This document shows positions 1 to 6,387 of a DNA stretch of 9,257 bases, piece after piece. The stretch comes from CALXXL01 sp964512385. GTDB taxonomy: Bacteria > Verrucomicrobiota > Lentisphaeria > Victivallales > Victivallaceae. The notes beneath the pieces are model-generated. The model worked only from the letters and a program-made list of their open reading frames with translations. It ran no database searches and was not told the DNA's origin. Position 1 is the stretch's first letter, and each line of letters begins with the position of its first letter. The stretch covers positions 1 to 9,257 of the forward strand of contig CAZEHZ010000090.1 in the NCBI GenBank assembly GCA_964512385.1, in the 5' to 3' direction. Both the position numbers and the translations under genes were made by a program.

Positions 1-159
1 CAATTTATCCATCATGCCGCACTCCAGTTTAGCGGTGGCATCCAGCAAAACCGGGGGGATATCCTGCATTCCCCGCCAGTTCATAGCGGCAAACGCCAAT
101 TCTTCCTGCAATGAAATACAGACTTTGCCAATATCTAAAGCCAAAAGTTTTTTACTCAT
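1..159 (-). CDS. Probable HAD-like hydrolase, N-terminal 53 residues (gene continues off the left edge)
   Basis: The first 53 codons of a minus-strand gene lie in the window, starting with an ATG at 159-157 and open to base 1. Near the N-terminus the protein has a hydrophobic strand ending in LALDIGKV (Asp9). This resembles motif I of HAD-superfamily phosphatases of the DLGNV kind (YihX or epoxide-hydrolase-like branch), in which the second motif Asp is replaced. The remaining motifs would lie outside the window, so substrate and even family are tentative. The start overlaps the stop of the upstream methyltransferase gene as ATGA, which suggests translational coupling and one transcript. A purine-rich GGAAAAA stretch lies just upstream and no strong Shine-Dalgarno is seen. 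Another protein beginning with a beta-strand is possible. Confidence 0.6.
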   Translation of the reverse strand, partial: MSKKLLALDIGKVCISLQEELAFAAMNWRGMQDIPPVLLDATAKLECGMMDKL

Positions 160-983
160 TTTTTCCGCATTCTCCCGCATTCCCATTTGCGTTGCCGGGC
201 GACTTCGTACAGTAAAATGGTGGTGGCGGTGGCGACATTTAAGGAGTCAATTTTACCCAGCATGGGGATTTGAACATTGATATCCGATTCGCTCAACCAT
301 TCATCCGACAATCCCACCTGTTCCGTACCGACCACAATGGCGATGCTTTGCGTCATATCGATATCGGTATAAACCGGTTCGGCATGAGGCGTGGCCGAGA
401 TTACTTTGATGTGATTCCGGCGGAGCCACGGCAGCACTTCCGCTGTTTCAGTAACGGCTAACGGCACCGAAAATAATGCTCCGGTGCTGGCCCGGATAAC
501 GTTCGGATTATAGATGTCGGTACGTTTATCGCAAATGATTAAACCGTCGGCGCCGGCGGCGTCGGCCGACCGCAGAATACTGCCTAAGTTGCCGGGCTTT
601 TCCACCGCTTCGGCAATCAGATAGAACCCGTTCGGGAATAACGGCATATCGGCCAGCGTATGGCGATTCATCTGCATGGTGGCGATCAACCCCTCCGGGC
701 GATCCCGGTAAGCGAGTTTATTCAGCAGAAAATCCGGCACTTCATACAAGGTTACTCCGTGTGCCGCCAAATTCTCCAACAGCGAGTGTTCGTTTACGCC
801 TAAAAACTGTTCGGGGCAGAAGAAACACTCTTTTAAGGTTTGTCCATACTCTAAAGCCCGTGAAAGTTCCCGATAGCCCTCCAACAGCGTTAATCCGGTA
901 GCGTCGCGGCCTTTCCGATCACGTAATTTCACGGCGTTTTTCACCGTATTGTTCTGAGTGCTGGTTATTTTTGTTACGTCCAT
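156..983 (-). CDS. TrmH/SpoU-family RNA 2'-O-ribose methyltransferase
   Basis: This 275-residue protein is a SPOUT-class enzyme that methylates a ribose 2'-hydroxyl in tRNA or rRNA using S-adenosylmethionine. Residues about 8-105 form the SpoU substrate-binding domain and 120-270 the knotted catalytic domain. All three family motifs are visible: motif 1 at 128-138 (EKPGNLGSILR, with Asn132 and the catalytic-type Arg138), motif 2 at 219-225 (GTEQVGL, Glu221) and motif 3 at 239-250 (IPMLGKIDSLNV, Ser247 and Asn249). The two-domain layout fits the RlmB / TrmH-like 23S rRNA Gm methyltransferases, but target nucleoside and RNA cannot be assigned from sequence. Its stop overlaps the next gene's start. 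The ATG at 983 has only a weak ribosome site. Transcription probably comes from the minus-strand half of the divergent promoter about 50-85 bp upstream. Confidence 0.93.
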   Translation of the reverse strand: MDVTKITSTQNNTVKNAVKLRDRKGRDATGLTLLEGYRELSRALEYGQTLKECFFCPEQFLGVNEHSLLENLAAHGVTLYEVPDFLLNKLAYRDRPEGLIATMQMNRHTLADMPLFPNGFYLIAEAVEKPGNLGSILRSADAAGADGLIICDKRTDIYNPNVIRASTGALFSVPLAVTETAEVLPWLRRNHIKVISATPHAEPVYTDIDMTQSIAIVVGTEQVGLSDEWLSESDINVQIPMLGKIDSLNVATATTILLYEVARQRKWECGRMRKK

Positions 984-1030
984 AATTATATTATCCGATT
1001 AAAATTCTTCGTTTTATTTGCAAAAATTAC

Positions 1031-1058
1031 TTGTCAGTGTATCTTATCTAAATAAGAT
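1031..1058 (+). promoter_or_regulatory. Predicted sigma70-type promoter for the waaG operon
   Basis: TTGTCA (1031-1036) is followed after 16 bp by TAAGAT (1053-1058). The predicted start near 1065 leaves a leader of about 110 nt before waaG. Both hexamers are identical to those of the minus-strand promoter because the whole stretch is an imperfect inverted repeat. No other pair of hexamers with acceptable spacing was seen nearer to waaG: TTGCTT at 1115 and TATAAA at 1131 are only 10 bp apart. Confidence 0.4.
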
Positions 1059-1069
1059 ATATATGACAA
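1041..1069 (-). promoter_or_regulatory. Predicted sigma70-type promoter for the methyltransferase transcript
   Basis: On the minus strand TTGTCA (1069-1064, 5/6 match to TTGACA) is followed after 17 bp by TAAGAT (1046-1041, 4/6 match to TATAAT). Transcription would begin near 1034 and give a leader of about 50 nt before the ATG at 983. The element shares its DNA with the opposite-strand promoter through an imperfect palindrome. It rests on consensus matching only. Confidence 0.45.
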
Positions 1070-1177
1070 TATAAACACAATTTGGCTTTTTTCAATATTT
1101 GAAGCGTGTGAAAGTTGCTTTTTTAGTCAATATAAAAGGGTTTTCGGGTAAAAAAATCGGTTGAAACGGGGTATTAT

Positions 1178-2311
1178 ATGAAAATTGCGGCGGTGATTTA
1201 CAAATTTTTTCCGTATGGCGGAATTCAGTTGGATATGCTGCGCATTATTGAGGAGTGCAATAAGCGGGGGCACGAAGTGGCCGTTTTTACACATAAATGG
1301 GAGGGCGAATGCCCCGGTTATGTGAAGTTGCACCTTATCCCGTTGTCCGCCGCCGGGAACCACTCCCGAATGGCGGAGTTTGACCGCAAGGTAAATGCAC
1401 TGTTGCCGGAGGAAGCGGCCGATGTGGTGTTCGGCGTAAACCGCATTTCCGGGCTGGACGCCTATTTTGCCGGCGATACCTGTTATACCGCTAAAGCCTT
1501 TGCCACCCGTTCGTGGCTGTATCGGCTGATGCCGCGGTATCGTACTTATCACCGGCTGGAAAAAGCGGTGTTTGCTCCAGAGGCCAACTGCAAAATTATG
1601 TTGCTGGTGCCGGGGCAGGAGGCGGAGTTTAAACAGTATTTTAATACTCCGGATGACCGGTTTATGCTGTTGCCGCCCGGTATCCCGGCGGATCGCTGCC
1701 GTACCGACAATGCCGGAGAGATTCGTAAACGGAAACGGGCGGAATTTAATCTGGCCAAAGATGATGTAATGTTACTGCAAATCGGTTCCGGTTTTATCAC
1801 CAAAGGGGTGGAAAGGTCGATTCGGGCTTTGGCGGCGTTACCGTCGGCCTGGCGCGGTAAAACCCGTTTTTTGGTGGTGGGAGCGGATAATCCGGCTAAG
1901 TTTATTAAACTGGCCGAGAAACTTAATGTGGCCGATAAAGTGGAGTTTTTAGGCGGGCGTAACGACGTGCCGCAACTGTTGATGGCCGCCGACTTGATGC
2001 TGCATCCGGCGATAAATGACGCCACCGCCACGGTTTTGGCCGAGGCTATTGTGGCCGGGTTGCCGGTTATTTGCACGAAAGTATGCGGATTTTCAACTTT
2101 GATTAAACAGGCGAACTCCGGCATCGTGTTGCCGGAACCGTTTTGCCAGGCCGAGTTGAATCGGAATTTGGAGAAAGTGTTGGAGGCGCCGGGCATGTTG
2201 CAGGCGTATCAGGATAATGCGATAATGTATGCCGATAAAGCCGATTTTTTCCGTCGGCAGCAGGTGGCGGCGGATGCGCTGGAAGAGATTGCAAAAAGGA
2301 AGCAGAAGTAA
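1178..2311 (+). CDS. waaG: LPS core glycosyltransferase, WaaG (RfaG) type
   Basis: This 377-residue GT4-family glycosyltransferase has nearly the length of E. coli WaaG, which transfers glucose from UDP-glucose to heptose II of the LPS inner core on the cytoplasmic membrane face. The N-terminal Rossmann domain has the donor-loop sequence KFFPYGGIQLD (9-19) and the WaaG-like stretch THKWEGECP (38-46). The C-terminal domain carries LLPPGIPADR (164-173), KGVERS (Lys209), GRNDV and LHPA before the active-site motif. As I recall the E. coli enzyme, two positions differ here: the first Glu of EX7E is Asp281 (second is Glu289), and the Arg before the conserved Lys209 is Thr208. The sugar transferred may therefore not be glucose. 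It is the first gene of a six-gene plus-strand cluster and abuts waaP. Its ribosome site is weak (ACGGGG about 7 nt before the ATG). Confidence 0.92.
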   Translation: MKIAAVIYKFFPYGGIQLDMLRIIEECNKRGHEVAVFTHKWEGECPGYVKLHLIPLSAAGNHSRMAEFDRKVNALLPEEAADVVFGVNRISGLDAYFAGDTCYTAKAFATRSWLYRLMPRYRTYHRLEKAVFAPEANCKIMLLVPGQEAEFKQYFNTPDDRFMLLPPGIPADRCRTDNAGEIRKRKRAEFNLAKDDVMLLQIGSGFITKGVERSIRALAALPSAWRGKTRFLVVGADNPAKFIKLAEKLNVADKVEFLGGRNDVPQLLMAADLMLHPAINDATATVLAEAIVAGLPVICTKVCGFSTLIKQANSGIVLPEPFCQAELNRNLEKVLEAPGMLQAYQDNAIMYADKADFFRRQQVAADALEEIAKRKQK

Positions 2312-3127
2312 ATGAGGATTTTTCTGGACGAATTTTTCAGCCGTCGCTGGAATAAGAACAACGCATTTGCCGAGGTGGAAAAACTTGATGGTGAACTGTT
2401 CCGTAAGGTTAAAACCCGCCGGACGCTGAAGTTTGAACTTGACGGTAAAAGCTGGTTTTTAAAACATCACCGCGGCGTGGGGTGGGGCGAGATTTTGAAA
2501 AACTGGTGCAGTTTTAAACGCCCGGTGCTGGGAGCGTGTAACGAATATGACGCTATTCGTAAGTTGGAAGAGTTGAATATTCCCACCATGCACTGCGGCG
2601 CATTTGGCGAACAGGGCTGGAATCCGGCGGCAATGGAGTCGTTTATTATTACCGCCGATTTAGGCGAAAATCTCAGTTTGGAAGATTTGACCAAAACGTG
2701 GCCGGTTAAGCCGCCGGAACGCCGGTTTAAAACCGCACTGATTAAACGGGTGGCTGAAATCAGCGCCACATTGCATAAAAACGGCATCAATCATTGCGAT
2801 TACTATTTGTGCCACTTTTTGCTGGTTAATCCGCAAATGGCCGACAGCAGTAATTTTTCATTGCATCTGATTGATTTGCACCGGGTTTGCATTCGGCGGC
2901 AAATCCCACGGCATTATCTGTTTAAAGATATGGGCGGGTTGTGGTTTTCCGCTATGGACATAAATTTAAGCCGTACCGATGTTATGCGCTTTATTCAATA
3001 TTATTCCCAACGCAGCTGGCGGACGGAACTGGCGGAGAATTTACCGTTTTGGCAAAAAATTAATCAGGTGGCGGAGAAACTCTACATTAAGGATTTCGGC
3101 CGTTTGCCGCAACATTGTTTTAAGTGA
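2312..3127 (+). CDS. waaP: LPS core heptose kinase, WaaP (RfaP) type
   Basis: This 271-residue member of the Kdo/WaaP kinase family is about the length of E. coli WaaP (265), which phosphorylates heptose I of the inner core with ATP and helps outer-membrane stability. Family signatures run along the protein: ETRRTL-like KTRRTLKFE (34-42), FLKHHRG with the probable ATP-binding Lys51, the PVLGA segment (71-75), SFIITADL (110-117), the catalytic loop GINHCDYYLCHFLL with Asp163, and IDLHR with the probable metal-binding Asp188. The catalytic loop reads HCD where E. coli has HRD. The ATG follows the waaG stop with no gap, and AGGAA inside the waaG 3' end can serve as its ribosome site, so the two are probably coupled. 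Heptose as acceptor is inferred from the family; no heptose pathway gene is in view. Confidence 0.92.
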   Translation: MRIFLDEFFSRRWNKNNAFAEVEKLDGELFRKVKTRRTLKFELDGKSWFLKHHRGVGWGEILKNWCSFKRPVLGACNEYDAIRKLEELNIPTMHCGAFGEQGWNPAAMESFIITADLGENLSLEDLTKTWPVKPPERRFKTALIKRVAEISATLHKNGINHCDYYLCHFLLVNPQMADSSNFSLHLIDLHRVCIRRQIPRHYLFKDMGGLWFSAMDINLSRTDVMRFIQYYSQRSWRTELAENLPFWQKINQVAEKLYIKDFGRLPQHCFK

Positions 3128-3130
3128 TTT

Positions 3131-3970
3131 ATGAGAATAGAAAAAAAACGCACGTTAGAACCTACTCATTATGTGCCGCTGGAACGGCTGAGGCTGGAAA
3201 TCAGCTATGACGGCGGCTGTTACTCCGGCTGGCAGATTCAACCGCATTGTAATACGGTACAGCAGGTTATGCAGGATACGCTGAGTCGCTTGTATGCCGG
3301 ACTGCCGATTCATCTATTGGGGGCGAGCCGTACCGACGCCGGGGTGCATGCCTTAGGCTTTTCCGCCTCTTTTTTAACTCCGGAACGGCCATGTATTCCG
3401 CCGGAAAAACTACAGCAGATTTTAAACCGTTTACTGCCGGAGTCAATCCGGATTCGTAAGGTGGAGGTGGTGAATTTGTACTTTCATGCCCGCTATGATG
3501 CGGTGGGAAAGGCGTATACTTATGTGTTTAACCGGGGTACGGAAACGCCGTTCAGCAACCGATACAGCTGGAAGTGCCGTTATGAACTGGATTTTGATAA
3601 AATGAGTGAGGCGGCTCAAATTTTAGTCGGTACGCATGATTATTCCAGCTTTGTGGTGGAGCGACGCAATGTGGAGGACCCGGTGCGCACGATTTATTCC
3701 ATAGAACGCAGTGATTTTGCCAATTATGTCTGTTTTACCTTTAAAGGCAACGGGTTCTTGTACAAGATGATTCGCTGTTTGACCGGGGCGATTGAGGCGG
3801 TGGGCTATGGGCGGATTCAAGTTGCGGATGTGGCCGAAATTCTGGCGGCTAAAAATCGGGATTTGGCGCCTGAAACCGCTCCGGCGCACGGTCTTTTTTT
3901 AATGAAAACATTTTTTAACCAGACCGACTTGCAGAAGTTTAAGCTGGAAAAAGTTCCGTTTTATTACTAA
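3131..3970 (+). CDS. truA: tRNA pseudouridine synthase A
   Basis: TruA converts uridines 38-40 in the anticodon stem-loop of many tRNAs to pseudouridine. The 279-residue protein has the two-repeat TruA layout. The catalytic motif is GASRTDAGVHA with nucleophile Asp69, preceded by the strand LRLEISYDGGCYSGWQ (20-35). Further family features are YFHARYDAVGKAYTY (117-131), the GTHDYSSF segment near 162-169 and the C-terminal KGNGFLYKMIRCLTG (residues 206-220). It has about ten extra N-terminal residues relative to E. coli TruA, and no internal Met offers a shorter start. The gene starts 3 nt after the waaP stop and lacks a clear Shine-Dalgarno, so re-initiation after waaP is likely. Nothing ties its function to LPS; it shares the transcript. 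Confidence 0.95.
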   Translation: MRIEKKRTLEPTHYVPLERLRLEISYDGGCYSGWQIQPHCNTVQQVMQDTLSRLYAGLPIHLLGASRTDAGVHALGFSASFLTPERPCIPPEKLQQILNRLLPESIRIRKVEVVNLYFHARYDAVGKAYTYVFNRGTETPFSNRYSWKCRYELDFDKMSEAAQILVGTHDYSSFVVERRNVEDPVRTIYSIERSDFANYVCFTFKGNGFLYKMIRCLTGAIEAVGYGRIQVADVAEILAAKNRDLAPETAPAHGLFLMKTFFNQTDLQKFKLEKVPFYY

Positions 3971-3993
3971 TCTATTTTATGGAGTAACAATAT

Positions 3994-4797
3994 ATGAATT
4001 GGGAAAATCTTACCGCCGACGAATTTAAAAACGGCGTGTCCGCTTGTGATAAAGTTTGTGTAATTCCAATCGGGGTGTTGGAGCGGCACGGGTCGCATTT
4101 ACCGCTGGGTACCGATGTTTTTACCGGGTGGCAGTTGGCGAATATGGCCGCAGAGGTGAGCGAGGTAATGGTGTTTCCGCAATACTATTTCGGGCAGATT
4201 CCGGAAGCTACTCATGAGGCCGGAACACTGTCTATTGATTTGGATTTAATGGTGCAGTTGCTGGATAATGTGTGTAAAGAGATACATCGCAACGGTTTTA
4301 ATAAGATTATTCTGTTCAGTGCGCACGGCGGCAATACCTTCTGGCCGTTTTTTCTGGCCAAACAGTTGGAAAGCAGGCGGGATTACATGTGCTACTACTA
4401 CTTTGCCTTAGGCGACGAACCGGCACGGCAGGTAATGCAGCAGGTGGCCGCCAGAACCGGCGGCTGGGGCGAACATGCCGGCGGCGATGAAACCGCCGTG
4501 GCGTTGCACTTATTCCCCCAACTGGTACAGCTGGATAAGGCGTTAAGTGAGGATAAGTGCCATCCATTAACCGCCCATAAAAACCATTTTTCCGGCAGTC
4601 ATGTCCGCACGCCGATCGACTGGTATGCCGGGCATCCCACCCATGTGGACGGCTACTTTGGTTCAGTTACTCCGGCCGACGGAAAACTGATTTGCGATGC
4701 GATTGTAAGCGATTTTGCGGCAACCATTAAGAAAATTAAAACCGACAATTTGTCATTACCGTTAATGCAGGAATTTTATGGTCGCTCCGGCAAGTAA
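3994..4797 (+). CDS. Creatininase-family metal-dependent amidohydrolase
   Basis: This 267-residue protein belongs to the creatininase family (PF02633), metal-dependent hydrolases of cyclic or linear amides that also include MftE and formamide hydrolases. The metal-site motifs are present: IGVLERHGSHLPLGTD (Glu30, His32, Asp41), SAHGGN (His111) and GEHAGGDETA (His161, Glu166). True creatininases have a further acidic ligand shortly after the HGG (HGGHYE as I recall); here the sequence is HGGNTF, so creatinine is an unlikely substrate. No signal peptide is seen, so it should be cytoplasmic. It has a good ribosome site (GGAG at 3981-3984, 9 nt before ATG). Its last 20 bases overlap the start of the next gene. 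The substrate is unknown and the neighbours do not reveal it. Confidence 0.88.
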   Translation: MNWENLTADEFKNGVSACDKVCVIPIGVLERHGSHLPLGTDVFTGWQLANMAAEVSEVMVFPQYYFGQIPEATHEAGTLSIDLDLMVQLLDNVCKEIHRNGFNKIILFSAHGGNTFWPFFLAKQLESRRDYMCYYYFALGDEPARQVMQQVAARTGGWGEHAGGDETAVALHLFPQLVQLDKALSEDKCHPLTAHKNHFSGSHVRTPIDWYAGHPTHVDGYFGSVTPADGKLICDAIVSDFAATIKKIKTDNLSLPLMQEFYGRSGK

Positions 4798-5524
4798 AGG
4801 CAAATCCGGCACCACGGCGGGGCGGCAACGCGCCGCTGCCGCAACTAATAGCGGAACGCCGCGTAAACGGCGGAGCAGTCGGAAAAAGAGTTCGCCGTGG
4901 TGGGGTAAACTGATAAAAATTCCGTTGCATTTCTGGCGGACGTCTATTCTGCTGGTATTGTTTCTGCTGGGTGGTTTTTTGTCGAATTTAGACCGGGCGG
5001 CGCACTATGTACAGCGGTTGAGTGCGTTGCGCAGTTTTATGCCGTCGGCGCTGGCGGAACTGGTGTTTCCGCCCGAATACCCGGACTTTGGACGGGCGGC
5101 GCAAAATCAGGTGATTTTCGGTACGGTAACAAGAGTTTTGGACGGCGATACGTTTGTTTTAAAAAGCGTCGGCGGGCAGGAGTATTCGTATAAAATCCGC
5201 ATGTGGGGCATCGATACGCCGGAGTCCAAGCAGGAGTTCGGCGCCGAGGCAACGGCGGCTTTGACCGGCAAAATTTTAAACCGGGCGGTAAAAGTTACCG
5301 TAAAAGCCACCGATCGTTACTCCCGGCAGGTTTGTCAAGTTTTCGGCGATAATGATGAAGATATTAACTTATATATGGTAAAATACGGTTACGCCTGGCA
5401 TTATATGGACACCGCGCCGGAGGCGGCTCATTTGGCCGATGCCGAGCGTGAGGCCAGAAGATTTAAACGTGGATTGTGGACGTATCCGAATCCGGTTCCG
5501 CCCTGGCAATATCGTAAAGATTGA
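4778..5524 (+). CDS. Membrane-anchored staphylococcal-nuclease-like (thermonuclease) protein
   Basis: This 248-residue protein has three parts. Residues 1-50 are strongly basic (repeated Lys/Arg, low complexity). A hydrophobic segment at about 52-71 (FWRTSILLVLFLLGGFLSNL) looks like a membrane anchor. Residues about 112-246 form an SNase domain. Catalytic positions of staphylococcal nuclease are all matched: DGDTF (Asp124), RMWGIDTPE (Arg141, Asp146, Glu149) and DRYSR (Arg173). The C-terminal RGLWTYPNPVPPWQYRK is typical of bacterial homologues. The positive-inside rule predicts a cytoplasmic N-terminus and a periplasmic nuclease domain cleaving DNA or RNA in a calcium-dependent way. The ATG lies inside the upstream gene (20-nt overlap) with AGGAA at 4769-4773, 4 nt before it, which supports this start and coupling. 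The basic tail could bind nucleic acid or lipid headgroups; that is speculation. Confidence 0.88.
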   Translation: MVAPASKGKSGTTAGRQRAAAATNSGTPRKRRSSRKKSSPWWGKLIKIPLHFWRTSILLVLFLLGGFLSNLDRAAHYVQRLSALRSFMPSALAELVFPPEYPDFGRAAQNQVIFGTVTRVLDGDTFVLKSVGGQEYSYKIRMWGIDTPESKQEFGAEATAALTGKILNRAVKVTVKATDRYSRQVCQVFGDNDEDINLYMVKYGYAWHYMDTAPEAAHLADAEREARRFKRGLWTYPNPVPPWQYRKD

Positions 5525-5530
5525 TGAAAG

Positions 5531-5536
5531 AAGGAG
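5531..5536 (+). promoter_or_regulatory. Ribosome binding site that sets the start of the HAD phosphatase
   Basis: AAGGAG lies 4 nt before the ATG at 5541. This favours that ATG over the in-frame ATG at 5439, which would overlap the nuclease gene by 86 nt and add 34 residues unlike any HAD N-terminus. Confidence 0.8.
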
Positions 5537-5540
5537 TGTT

Positions 5541-6335
5541 ATGGAGATTGGTGAACGCTTAAAGCAGGTAAAGCTGGTTTGTCTGGATATGGATGGCACA
5601 ATTTATAAAGGAAAAACGTTGTTTCCGGTTACTTTGCCGTTTCTTGAATTTTTGAAAAAGCACGGGATTCACTATGCATTTTTGTCGAATAATTCCTCCT
5701 ACAGCATGAAGGAGTATGTGGAAAAGTTGGCTAAAATGGGCATTGCCGCCGTGCCGGAGGAGTTTTATACCTCCACCAATTTTACGATTGACTATCTAAA
5801 ACAGCATCACCCGGAAATTAAGCGGCTCTATGCCTTGGCGGTGCCGGGCGTGCAGGAAGAGTTTGCCGCCGCCGGGTTTGAAATGGAGTCCGCCAATCCG
5901 CAGGCCGTGATTGTGGCGTTTGACCGTACGTTGACCTATGAGCGTTTATGCCGGGCGGCCTGGTTTATGAGCCGTGATGTACCGGTTTTTGCCACTCACC
6001 CCGATCCGTTCTGCCCCACCGACCAGGAGACGTTCCTGCCGGACTGCGGCAGTTTTATCGCCTGTCTGGAAACCGCCACTAAAAAGTCGATTAAAGTGCT
6101 GGGCAAGCCGGACCCGGAGATGTTGACTTTAGCCGCCAAAAGATTTAAGCTGACTTGCGCCGAAACGATGATGATTGGTGATCGTCTGTACACCGACGTG
6201 CGTTTAGGCTTGAACGCCGGAGCGGTGGCGGTGCAGGTCACTGACCATGCCGAACCGCACGGAGCGGAGTTCACTCCGGATATTTCGGTAGGCAATTTAG
6301 GCGATTTACAGCAGATTTGGGCAAAATATATTTAA
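5541..6335 (+). CDS. HAD hydrolase, subclass IIA (NagD-like phosphatase)
   Basis: The 264-residue protein is a HAD phosphatase with the capping domain between motifs II and III, as in NagD and p-nitrophenylphosphatase-type enzymes. The motifs are complete: I, CLDMDGTIY (nucleophile Asp16 and acid/base Asp18); II, LSNNSS (Ser49); III, GKPDPEM (Lys189); IV, MIGDRLYTD (Asp214 and Asp219). ATHPDPFCPT (161-170) corresponds to the ATNPD segment typical of the subclass. It should be soluble and act on small phosphorylated metabolites such as nucleotides or sugar phosphates; the real substrate is unknown. It starts 16 nt after the nuclease stop with a strong ribosome site and is the last gene of the waaG cluster. 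No terminator hairpin is visible between its stop and the next promoter. Confidence 0.92.
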   Translation: MEIGERLKQVKLVCLDMDGTIYKGKTLFPVTLPFLEFLKKHGIHYAFLSNNSSYSMKEYVEKLAKMGIAAVPEEFYTSTNFTIDYLKQHHPEIKRLYALAVPGVQEEFAAAGFEMESANPQAVIVAFDRTLTYERLCRAAWFMSRDVPVFATHPDPFCPTDQETFLPDCGSFIACLETATKKSIKVLGKPDPEMLTLAAKRFKLTCAETMMIGDRLYTDVRLGLNAGAVAVQVTDHAEPHGAEFTPDISVGNLGDLQQIWAKYI

Positions 6336-6352
6336 ATTTGATACTTTGGCTA

Positions 6353-6380
6353 TTGAATTTTGTCAAAAGACGGCTATAAT
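6353..6380 (+). promoter_or_regulatory. Predicted sigma70 promoter for the structured RNA / SGNH gene unit
   Basis: TTGAAT (6353-6358) and a perfect TATAAT (6375-6380) are separated by 16 bp. The expected start, 7-8 nt downstream of the -10, falls at about 6388, exactly the first base of the left arm of the long inverted repeat that follows. The spacer contains the 11-bp palindrome TTTTGTCAAAA (6358-6368), a possible operator. Confidence 0.65.
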
Positions 6381-6387
6381 AATCATC

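Larger units (their letters stand above)
1031..1069. repeat. Imperfect inverted repeat in the divergent promoter region
   Basis: The left arm TTGTCA, GTG, TATCTTAT (1031-1047) matches the reverse complement of the right arm, which reads TTGTCA, TATA, TATCTTAT. The outer 6 bp and inner 8 bp are identical, and the short spacers between them differ by one base in length. The repeat coincides with two opposed promoter cores. It could be a binding site for a dimeric regulator, or simply the symmetric outcome of two back-to-back promoters. A hairpin is possible, but neither predicted transcript would contain the whole repeat. Confidence 0.75.

Noticed and set aside
1127..2196. Two long minus-strand open frames opposite waaG (1127-1552 and 1549-2196)
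   Set aside because: They are antisense shadows of a strongly supported gene; their translations are low-complexity, Pro/Ser-rich and show no domain.
5439..5540. In-frame upstream start for the NagD-like phosphatase at 5439
   Set aside because: It lies within the nuclease coding region and adds residues not expected in the family, while AAGGAG directly precedes the ATG at 5541.
6360..6380. TTGTCA at 6360-6365 as the -35 of the RNA promoter
   Set aside because: It is only 9 bp from the TATAAT; TTGAAT at 6353-6358 has a workable 16-bp spacer.
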